Positions 57,204 through 64,000 of a DNA stretch of 64,000 bases are shown here, piece by piece; position 1 is the stretch's first letter, and every line of letters begins with the position of its first letter. Origin of the DNA: an uncultured Candidatus Melainabacteria bacterium (GTDB lineage Bacteria > Cyanobacteriota > Vampirovibrionia > Gastranaerophilales > Gastranaerophilaceae); NCBI GenBank assembly GCA_932182025.1, contig CAKNXK010000004.1, positions 18,828-82,827 of the forward strand. The letters are read 5' to 3'. The notes beneath the pieces are model-generated. The model made no database searches and had not been told where the DNA came from. It was given only the letters and a program-made list of their open reading frames with translations. The position numbers and the translations under genes are program-made.

Positions 57204-58454
57204 ATGAAAAAGATTTTAATGTTGCTTGCGGTCTGTTTAGTGTTTAATTCAACTTGTGATGCTAAAGATTATGCAAAAATTCAGTTAAAGGAACTGAAAA
57301 AAGCTCAGAAATATGATGCAACTGACAAGTATTTTGCGGACTATTCAAAAAAGAATAATGTTGAATTAGGGTTTGACATTAAAGACCCAAAGCTTATCAA
57401 ACTTAAAGGTTACGAGTATGTTAGTCCGGAAAAACTAAAAGCGAAAAATGCAGAAGATAGTCTTAAGTATATGCAAATAAAAACTTCTCTTTGCGGAAAA
57501 AAAGTTGATAATTATAATGCACAAGCTTACGGGGAAGATTTTTATAAAATATACAGAGTTGCAGAACGTATAATTCGTGCTAATAATCTTGATTATATTA
57601 ACTGGAAAATTACGGTATTAAGAGATACTTCATTTAATGCTTATTCATCTGAAATGAATAGTATTACAATTAATACCGGTGCTTTTGATACTTTTTCAAC
57701 AAATGAAGATGCTTTGGCTTTGATAATCGGACATGAAATCGCACATTCAGTATTAGGGCATAATGCAAGAAAATCACAGCATATCAGACGAATAAACAGA
57801 TGTAATAATCAAGAAACTCCGTTAGCTTATATTATTGCAAAGAGACGTTATATATCAGATTCTAAAAAAATGGAATATGCAGCTGACGCAACTGGTGCTA
57901 TTTTGGCTGCCAGAGCTAATTATAACTTGAACAATGCAAAAGATCTGATTTCATTTTTGAACACTTTTGATGATGGTTCAGAGTTCCATGATACCCATCC
58001 AAATGCTCAACATAGATTAGAAAACTATGAAGATTCAAGAAAATACTTTTTGGAAGATGAATGGCATAAACAAGGTACTTATAATATGTATAAATCTAAT
58101 GTTATTTATCCAAACCTTTCTTCAGACAGAAAATCTATTGTTATTCCAAAAACGCCGGGTAAAACTGTCGATACATCTTATAAAAATGAACGTGTAAGTG
58201 ATATGTTTACAAGATATGCATATAAAGCATATTTACAAGGCGATTTTAAAATGGCTGAAGAATATTGGGGTAAGTTATTAGATTTAGATAAAAATAATCC
58301 GATTGCTTATTTGTATTTCTCTTATACAGAAGAATGTTTGTATAAAAAAACAGGCAATGCCAAGTATTTACAAAATGCAAAAGATTTCGCAAATTTTGCA
58401 CTAAGGCTTGCTCCTGATAATAAGTTTATAAAAGAACAAATTAATTCGTTATAG
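57204..58454 (+). CDS. Exported M48-family zinc metalloprotease
   Basis: A 416-residue protein with a signal peptide (MKKILMLLAVCLVFNSTCDA). The catalytic motif is H177-E-I-A-H181 in IIGHEIAHSVLGHN, with the third zinc ligand E224 in KKMEYAADATGAILA, as in M48 (HtpX/BepA/Oma1) proteases. The C-terminal part (about 330-410) has a TPR-like hairpin (YKAYLQGDFKMAEEYWGKLLDLDKNNPIAYLYFSY). Likely a periplasmic protease of the BepA type in outer-membrane quality control. AAAGGAGAA precedes the ATG. It is a host-type gene lodged between phage-like genes. Confidence 0.85.
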   Translation: MKKILMLLAVCLVFNSTCDAKDYAKIQLKELKKAQKYDATDKYFADYSKKNNVELGFDIKDPKLIKLKGYEYVSPEKLKAKNAEDSLKYMQIKTSLCGKKVDNYNAQAYGEDFYKIYRVAERIIRANNLDYINWKITVLRDTSFNAYSSEMNSITINTGAFDTFSTNEDALALIIGHEIAHSVLGHNARKSQHIRRINRCNNQETPLAYIIAKRRYISDSKKMEYAADATGAILAARANYNLNNAKDLISFLNTFDDGSEFHDTHPNAQHRLENYEDSRKYFLEDEWHKQGTYNMYKSNVIYPNLSSDRKSIVIPKTPGKTVDTSYKNERVSDMFTRYAYKAYLQGDFKMAEEYWGKLLDLDKNNPIAYLYFSYTEECLYKKTGNAKYLQNAKDFANFALRLAPDNKFIKEQINSL

Positions 58455-58476
58455 TAGATTTTTTTCATAGTATTTT

Positions 58477-58506
58477 GCAGGTGTACAAATAGTGCACCTG
58501 CTTTTT
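58477..58506 (+). terminator. Intrinsic terminator of the M48 protease gene
   Basis: GCAGGTGTAC / GTGCACCTGC stem (one G-U pair, 5-nt loop, 58477-58501) and TTTTT. Confidence 0.88.
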
Positions 58507-58519
58507 ATTGGAGGTTTTT

Positions 58520-58909
58520 ATGATAAAAGTGCTTATTCCTTTAAATCCTGAATTTAAACAATATGAAAAAGAACTAAAAATTCTTTATGAACAAAATCAG
58601 GATGCAATTTGTGATACCAATTCTTTTGAGTTTATACGCGATAATACTCTATTCTATATGTTTATTAATGACAGTAGTTTGATTGGTGCAATATACTACT
58701 TTATGGATAATGACAGATTGTTTTTAAACGGCTTTTCTTATAGAAAACGCCATAATCTAACTGTTCAATGTTTATCAATTTCTTTAACATGGTTTGTATC
58801 AGATATTTATGCAGAAGCTCAAAACAGAGCTTCTGCTCTTTGTTTACTAAAATGCGGGTTTAAGCGTGTTAAAGATAAGCTTTTTGTTTATAAATCATCG
58901 TTGGAATAG
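58520..58909 (+). CDS. GNAT-like protein of the phage-like region
   Basis: A 129-residue protein from the ATG at 58520 (GGAGG 5 nt upstream; an earlier in-frame ATG overlaps the ribosome-binding site). Layout fits a small GNAT fold: LIGAIYYFMDNDRLFLNGFSYRKRH, then a helix and AEAQNRASALCLLKCGFKRVKDKLFVYK, which matches the A-x-x-L-x-x-x-GF end of acetyltransferases. The acetyl-CoA loop is degenerate. Overlaps the convergent 937-residue gene by 15 bp. Confidence 0.55.
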   Translation: MIKVLIPLNPEFKQYEKELKILYEQNQDAICDTNSFEFIRDNTLFYMFINDSSLIGAIYYFMDNDRLFLNGFSYRKRHNLTVQCLSISLTWFVSDIYAEAQNRASALCLLKCGFKRVKDKLFVYKSSLE

Positions 58910-61708
58910 TTTAGCGTTTTTTATCCTGATATTTGTGTATTGGTCTATTTCAGGTTTGTCTTCATTCGGGTTTAATATAAACAAAACTTCTTCTTCCTTT
59001 GGCTCTTCGTTTTGATATAAGCTGTCTGAATAGTAATTGATTATTTCATTATTATATTCTCGGCTTGTTTTATCACTATTATATAAATTTGCTCTGAATT
59101 TAGGATTAATTGTGAAAATTTCGTTTAATAGTATTGAATTAATTTCAATTTTTTCATTGCGATATTTTTTGATTGAGTTGACTCTTTCTATTGTTTCTAA
59201 TAATTCTTCCAATGTAAGAGCATAAACCTTAGGTTCTCCTGTTGCTTTATACAGTGTATCTGCAAGAGTTTGTTCTATGCTTAAGAATGCAAAGGAATTG
59301 AAGTCGGTTAAAAACATTCTTTCAATGTACATGCTGTTTTCAACCGGTTCTTTTGATGATTTTATACGTTGACAGAACTTTTCTTCAAAACTTTTTAAAT
59401 CAATCTCATGATAGTTTCTTAGAAGTCTGTTTGTTTCAATAATAAAGGTTTCAAAAATTGGTTCAGGTAAAAAGTTGTATTTGTTTTTTAGTTTATTGTT
59501 GATATTTAAAAGTTTGTTTTCTCTTTCAAAATCTAAGCTGGTTTTTACTAATAAATCAATTTTTTCTCTAGGGAATTCATCAGGTAAATTGTATAGGAAT
59601 TTTTCTGCAAAAGCTTTTTTAGCCTGTATTGAATGGTTGTTTTTTATGTCAAAAAGAATCTCGCAGCTTCTTCCATAAAGCATAATGTAATTTATTAGTT
59701 CATCTTTTGTGTTTTCATATTCTGTAGAATTTCTGAATTGAGTTTTATCAAATTTAAAATACTGTTCTACAATCCATTCTGCTTCTTCACTAGAAATTTT
59801 TTCTCTGTATTGTTTATAAAGTTTGCTGATTGTTTCCGGATTAATATTTCTATGCTGAATAGGCATATTAATTTCTTTTTGTAGTTTTAAGGAACCTATA
59901 GCAATATAAGGATATCCTTTATCGATTTGATTTAGTGCCATTTTGCAATCTGCTTGTGACATTATATACACGCGGGCATCATCAGTACAGTCATATAATA
60001 CATCCGCAAGTGCTGCTTCAAGTGCTCTGTTCATTCTTGCAGCAGTAGGACGTTCAGTATCGTTGATTCTATTTATATTAATATAATCTTCTGCACTCAT
60101 TGATTCTCTATTAATAGCTTTTGTCCAAGAAATAACTTGATCTTCTGTTAAATCAACCAAAGCGGTATTGAAAAAATCTCTCATATATTCTACTGGTAAC
60201 AGCTTAATAGCTTGTTCACCCTGATTAAGATAAGCATTGATAAAAGTTTGCAAATATTCAGGGAAGTTGTGGAATTCTTCTTCCGTAAAAATTTCTTTAT
60301 GCTTTTTAACTTTTTCATTAACTTCTTTTTCTCTTTGTGCACGAGCTTTCATTATATCTCGTTTAAGGTTATCAAATCTGCCGTTTTCAACAGCGTCTTT
60401 GACTTTGTCATGTGCCTCATGAATTGCAATACCCCATCGTTCTGCAAATTCAGGGTTATTTGTCCAAAAATCACTCATTATTTGAGATAAATGCTCATTG
60501 AATTGTTCTGTTCCATAGATAGCATCAACAGGTTTTTCAATGTGTCCTTTTTTCATTGCAATGGAGAGAGCTGCAAGTATATCCGGGTTTTTATTCCAAG
60601 CATCAATCATTGCATAGCGGATTGGTTCAGAAGCTGCTTTTAAACCATTAATATATTCTGTACGTTCTTTTGCAGACATAGAATTCCACCATTCAGCGCG
60701 CTTTTGTTCGCGTTTCATTTCTATTCTGCGTTTGTCAAATTCGGTTAAGCTTTCAATAAATAATTTCAGGTTGTTGCCAGCCCATATTTTAAACAAATCA
60801 TCTCTGCTTAAGCTTGTCGGTAATTTTTCTCGTTTTTCTTTCGGGGTAGTTTTTTCCGATTTTTGTGCAGATTTTGCTTTTCGTGTTTTACCAATATCAG
60901 AATTGTTGAATTTTTCAAGCATTTCAAGTTCGGTTGCTTGTTCTGCAATCAAATCTAATTTTTCACTTCTGGTCATTGAGTTCCACCAGGTTTCAAAGCG
61001 TTCAACACTTTTCTTGTTTCTTGCAGTACGTTCTTCAATCGGCATTGAATCCCAGAAGTTTCTGCCGGCTATTGAAATTTTTTCACCAATCATATCAGAA
61101 TAGCCGAGGCGGGTATATCTTAGTGACTGCATATATTCTGCTTCAGGAAGTTTTATTCCTAATGCTTTAAGTGTGCTGGAGTGGACTAATTGTCCGTCTT
61201 CTTTTGCGTCATACATTGATTTGAACTCAGGATTGATATCTTTTTCTAAATCTTGATTAATTTCATCCAGAGTTTTACTTTCAAGAAATATTTTTTTAAG
61301 AAGCCAAAGTGTAAAGTTTTCATTGTTATTCAAGATGCCCTGTTCGCAAATATTTAGAAGCTCTTTGTTTTCTCTATATACACCAAGAATGCCTCTTGTC
61401 GCTTTGCTTTCATCTGCTTCCTTTAGCTCAGAAAATAATTCTTCTTGAGGAAATGCCTGTTGTACGGAAACCACGCTTGTAAGTCCGATTAATCCTGCAA
61501 AAGCGTTTTCCTGCGCATTAAGAGGCGTTTGCAATGTTTTGTCAGAAATAGTTTCGATATATGTTTTTACGGTAATTGGCATTCTGGATGCATTTGCGTC
61601 ATAAAAACGACTAAGACCTTTATCAACTCTTGCTTCAAAAGGTATATTAACCGGTTTTTGCTCATTGTAATTATATTTTGGTAAAATAGCGATTTGTTGT
61701 ATTCTCAT
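58895..61708 (-). CDS. Large helical protein with WxSMxxxER repeats, function unknown
   Basis: A 937-residue protein, mostly helical, Glu/Lys-rich, no signal peptide or TM. An N-terminal motif NIPFEAR (21-27) follows a short variable start. A motif recurs: FWDSMPIEER (218-227), WWNSMTRSEK (241-250), WWNSMSAKER (340-349). A Lys/Thr linker lies at 270-300. Later a helical region repeats an EETLADxLYxxTxxxxVY pattern: ALEAALADVLYDCTDDARVYIMS (near 600) and SIEQTLADTLYKATGEPKVYAL (near 840), so the halves may be duplicated. I do not recognise the family. It is flanked by phage-like genes but has host-like codon use. Confidence 0.6.
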   Translation of the reverse strand: MRIQQIAILPKYNYNEQKPVNIPFEARVDKGLSRFYDANASRMPITVKTYIETISDKTLQTPLNAQENAFAGLIGLTSVVSVQQAFPQEELFSELKEADESKATRGILGVYRENKELLNICEQGILNNNENFTLWLLKKIFLESKTLDEINQDLEKDINPEFKSMYDAKEDGQLVHSSTLKALGIKLPEAEYMQSLRYTRLGYSDMIGEKISIAGRNFWDSMPIEERTARNKKSVERFETWWNSMTRSEKLDLIAEQATELEMLEKFNNSDIGKTRKAKSAQKSEKTTPKEKREKLPTSLSRDDLFKIWAGNNLKLFIESLTEFDKRRIEMKREQKRAEWWNSMSAKERTEYINGLKAASEPIRYAMIDAWNKNPDILAALSIAMKKGHIEKPVDAIYGTEQFNEHLSQIMSDFWTNNPEFAERWGIAIHEAHDKVKDAVENGRFDNLKRDIMKARAQREKEVNEKVKKHKEIFTEEEFHNFPEYLQTFINAYLNQGEQAIKLLPVEYMRDFFNTALVDLTEDQVISWTKAINRESMSAEDYININRINDTERPTAARMNRALEAALADVLYDCTDDARVYIMSQADCKMALNQIDKGYPYIAIGSLKLQKEINMPIQHRNINPETISKLYKQYREKISSEEAEWIVEQYFKFDKTQFRNSTEYENTKDELINYIMLYGRSCEILFDIKNNHSIQAKKAFAEKFLYNLPDEFPREKIDLLVKTSLDFERENKLLNINNKLKNKYNFLPEPIFETFIIETNRLLRNYHEIDLKSFEEKFCQRIKSSKEPVENSMYIERMFLTDFNSFAFLSIEQTLADTLYKATGEPKVYALTLEELLETIERVNSIKKYRNEKIEINSILLNEIFTINPKFRANLYNSDKTSREYNNEIINYYSDSLYQNEEPKEEEVLFILNPNEDKPEIDQYTNIRIKNAKLFQR

Positions 61709-61847
61709 AAATTAATTCCTTATCTACGAATATATTAAAATCGCTAAAAATTTTTTTTGTTAGTTATTTGTTTTAAATCGCATCTGATATAGTGCGATTT
61801 TTGTTATGAAAGAATAAAACAGGGCTTCGCCCGGAAAGGAATTTTAT

Positions 61848-63746
61848 ATGTCATTTGAGTACATTATTGAAAAAGATAGTTCAACAAAAAAGTTAACGAA
61901 GGAAGAAGAGGTAAAATTAGTCAAAGACATTTCTTCAACCTTCGCAGAGCTTAATTCAAAGAGGGCTGTCAATTTGAAAATGGCTTCGGATCTTGCTAAT
62001 GAAATATTTTTTAAAAATGATTTCAAGTCTTTAACAAACAAGACTCAAAAATGGAAAGCCAAAGTTAAAATGTGCAAAACATTTATGTTCTATCAAACAC
62101 TAAAAGCTTTTATATGGAGAAATACTTATGCAAATGTTAATTCAATGTTTGATGTATCAGGTGAAAACAGAGACTCAAACAACATGTCAAACAAACAAAA
62201 AGCAATGCTTGTCGACATCTTTGAAAAAATGGATTTTCAGAAAACCTGTGACAAAGTTATTGATAATGCTTTACTTTTTGGAGAATTGATTTCTTTTACG
62301 GCTTGGAAAAAGAATTACGAAGAATATCGCCGTCCTATTGAAGTTTTTCAGAATATTTTTTCTCAAGATTTCACAAAGCTTCCAAAAATTATGGATGCAA
62401 TCAAGCAAGGTAAAAACTTTTGGGTAGATACCAGAAAAATTTATGATAATCCTTATATTTATCCGGTAAATCCTGCTGATTTGGTTTTTGACACATCACA
62501 AGTTGATAATTGGGACAGTTGTCCAAAAATTTACAGAAGCTATAGAACTCCTTCTGATATTATTAATAATCAGTATTATGAAATAAATGATGAGCAAAAA
62601 GAAGCAATTACGGCTATGGTAAACAAGGCTTCCGGTTCTAATACTGTGGAAAATGAAATTGTTAGCGGGTCTACAGTCGAAGTATTGGAACACTGGGGTG
62701 ATTTAAAACTTCCTAATGGTACATTGCTTAAAAACTGGCATGCAGTTGTTATTGGAAGAAAATTCCTTGTAGAATTTGGCAAGAATGAAAGAATAATTAA
62801 TCCATTCTCTTATGGAGCTTTTATTAGTGATCCTGATACAAAGCGCGGAATCAGTCCTTTATACTGTGTTCTTTCTTTGGCATTATTTCAAGAAGATTTG
62901 TTGAACAGAACTTGTAATTTACAATCATTAAATGAAAATCCGCCGCTTTTAGCGCCGGAAGGGTTTTTTGATGAGGATGAAATTGAACTTTATCCCGGGA
63001 AAATAATTGAATATGGCGATAATTTGAGTCCTACAGCAGCTTTTCAACAAATGAGCTTTAATCCAACCGTATTTTTACAAGATATTTCTTTCTTAAATGA
63101 TTTAATGGCAGAAGTATCAGGAATCTTTCCAAATATGATTGGTGCTGTTGAGGCTACAGGGACTAAAACCGCTACCGAGATAAATACTAAGTCACAAGGG
63201 CAAATGACCCGACTTTCAATGCTTGTAGATACAATTAATCAAGATTTTATACTTCCAAATGTTGAAAAGGTTGCGAAACTTTGTGCGGATTTTAAATCCG
63301 GTGTTGAAACGGTTTTTATTAATAAGGAAAACCAGCCTGAAACAATTTCAATTGATGATGAAATCAGACAGGCAGAGTATAAATACACATATTCAGACTC
63401 ATCAAATACGACCTTGAAATCAGAGCAGGCAGATATGTTGGTAACCGCTGTTGAGAAATTTGCGCAGAAATTGAAATTGAATTTGGAAGAAATCTTCTTG
63501 TGGTATTTTGAGCAAAAAGGTGTTGATAATCCGGAACGTTTTTTAGCACAAGAGCAGGCACAAATGAATACCGGAGTTGAACTTCCACAATTTCCTCAGG
63601 AGCAGCCGGATGCAATGCAGTTATTAGGTTCTGTTGCAGAAGGTGATGAAAATGCTCAAAAACGAATGGTTTTATTAAAACAATTTATGAACCGAAAAGC
63701 AAATGGAGATCTTTTACAAAATATATTGTCAGGAATGCGAGGTTAA
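61848..63746 (+). CDS. Phage portal (head-tail connector) protein
   Basis: A 632-residue protein with portal-protein character: N-terminal helices, a central part with VNPADLVFDTSQVDNWDSCPKIYRSYRTP and GTLLKNWHAVVIGRKFLVEFGKNERI, RGISPLYCVLSLALFQEDLLNRTCN, then MAEVSGIFPNMIGAVEATGTKTATEINTKSQGQMTRLSMLVDTINQDFILP, the clip-to-wing part seen in podovirus-type portals. It forms the dodecameric DNA gate of the capsid. AAAGGAA precedes the ATG, itself after a small GGGC/GCCC hairpin. No large terminase is next to it in this window. Confidence 0.75.
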   Translation: MSFEYIIEKDSSTKKLTKEEEVKLVKDISSTFAELNSKRAVNLKMASDLANEIFFKNDFKSLTNKTQKWKAKVKMCKTFMFYQTLKAFIWRNTYANVNSMFDVSGENRDSNNMSNKQKAMLVDIFEKMDFQKTCDKVIDNALLFGELISFTAWKKNYEEYRRPIEVFQNIFSQDFTKLPKIMDAIKQGKNFWVDTRKIYDNPYIYPVNPADLVFDTSQVDNWDSCPKIYRSYRTPSDIINNQYYEINDEQKEAITAMVNKASGSNTVENEIVSGSTVEVLEHWGDLKLPNGTLLKNWHAVVIGRKFLVEFGKNERIINPFSYGAFISDPDTKRGISPLYCVLSLALFQEDLLNRTCNLQSLNENPPLLAPEGFFDEDEIELYPGKIIEYGDNLSPTAAFQQMSFNPTVFLQDISFLNDLMAEVSGIFPNMIGAVEATGTKTATEINTKSQGQMTRLSMLVDTINQDFILPNVEKVAKLCADFKSGVETVFINKENQPETISIDDEIRQAEYKYTYSDSSNTTLKSEQADMLVTAVEKFAQKLKLNLEEIFLWYFEQKGVDNPERFLAQEQAQMNTGVELPQFPQEQPDAMQLLGSVAEGDENAQKRMVLLKQFMNRKANGDLLQNILSGMRG

Positions 63747-63749
63747 GCA

Positions 63750-64000
63750 ATGAAATACAAGAATTATTACAACTTTGAATTGGGTAATAGAGATATCTAT
63801 TCTCACAATGATATATTGGGAATGACGGTACAGGATTTGTTTGATAATGAGTTACCGTTGTCTTATCAGTATAATACGATAGGAATCCCAAAAGATGAAG
63901 ACTTAACAAATTCACCAAATACTCATCAATACACGAACGCCAACGGAAAACTCCGTTGGCGTTCAAGTAGTAAAACGACAGAAGAGCTTCTTGAAGAGGA
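63750..64000 (+). CDS. Phage-like protein downstream of portal, N-terminal part
   Basis: An open frame from the ATG 3 bp after the portal stop to the right edge (83 residues visible): MKYKNYYNFELGNRDIYSHN ... TNANGKLRWRSSSKTTEELLEE. The YTNANGKLRWRS part resembles short aromatic motifs of phage structural or minor proteins. No ribosome-binding site, so it is probably coupled to the portal gene. Incomplete. Confidence 0.55.
   Translation, partial: MKYKNYYNFELGNRDIYSHNDILGMTVQDLFDNELPLSYQYNTIGIPKDEDLTNSPNTHQYTNANGKLRWRSSSKTTEELLEE

Noticed and set aside
61731..61761. TATATTAAAAT ... TTGTT before the 937-residue gene as a seventh copy of the unusual promoter
   Set aside because: The spacing is 15 and the upstream box reads TAACAA instead of GGCAA; too weak to claim.
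1..64000. tRNA, 5S/16S/23S rRNA, tmRNA, CRISPR arrays, insertion sequences
   Set aside because: No T-loop GTTCRANNC with matching acceptor stems, no rRNA or tmRNA signature, no regularly spaced repeats and no transposase frames were found by eye.

Overview
The window comes from an AT-rich, diderm, anaerobic bacterium that best fits the non-photosynthetic cyanobacterial relatives of the gut (Melainabacteria/Vampirovibrionia, Gastranaerophilales-like). This assignment is inference. It rests on an ATP synthase operon in the cyanobacterial order with both b' and b subunits and no beta/epsilon genes at its end, on LPS genes (kdsA, kdsB, lpxK, lptC, an LptA-like gene), on superoxide reductase plus ferritin and an acyl-CoA-dehydratase-type activase, and on many TPR and lineage-restricted proteins. 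Flagellar motility is suggested by a textbook sigma-28 promoter, a Maf/DUF115 flagellin glycosyltransferase-like protein and a YcgR-like PilZ protein.

Layout. 1-2.2 kb: activase-kdsA-aroA operon (minus). 2.2-8.6 kb: envelope genes (TPR protein, lipoprotein, glucosaminidase, orphan histidine kinase, porin-like protein). 8.6-10.8 kb: three tandem, separately promoted cell-wall-hydrolase-like proteins with charge-poor Phe/Asn-rich N-termini. 10.8-13.9 kb: YkgJ-type protein, small exported proteins, beta-lactamase-fold protein, mscL. 14-19.3 kb: fusA, a REPIN-like repeat, accessory genes, tuf. 19.3-30.9 kb: small proteins, NfeD/SPFH pair, phosphohexomutase, PilZ, comM, ferritin/superoxide reductase, rlmN, Maf-like, dtd. 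31-36.4 kb: atpB-E-F'-F-H-A-(B-box protein)-G. 36.4-45.5 kb: RelA/SpoT-like protein, gatA, ATP-grasp, lptC/lptA, TPR proteins. 45.5-46.7 kb: accessory patch with two HTH genes, a perfect 48-bp palindrome and a folded element holding a 33-residue hydrophobic ORF. 46.7-52.5 kb: pgk, rpsH-rplF-rplR, rpsB-tsf and RNase P RNA. 52.5-56.1 kb: lpxK-kdsB-methyltransferase-dehydrogenase. 56.3-64 kb: phage-like region with a portal protein but no large terminase in view.

The most unusual signal is a non-canonical promoter, (G/A)(G/T)CAA-N16-TACTTTATATA on the coding strand. It has identical spacing before five genes and a one-base variant before a sixth. Its targets include the three Cys/His hydrolases, a divergent RelA/SpoT-fold protein with a large insertion, a glycine-zipper membrane protein and an 80-residue protein. 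No target I checked has a Sec signal. I read this as a candidate alternative-sigma regulon of exported or toxin-like proteins; that is a hypothesis. Other features of note are apparently leaderless genes driven from -10 boxes 6-8 nt before ATG, many extended -10 promoters, the 48-bp palindrome, the folded small-ORF element, and several unannotated small proteins.
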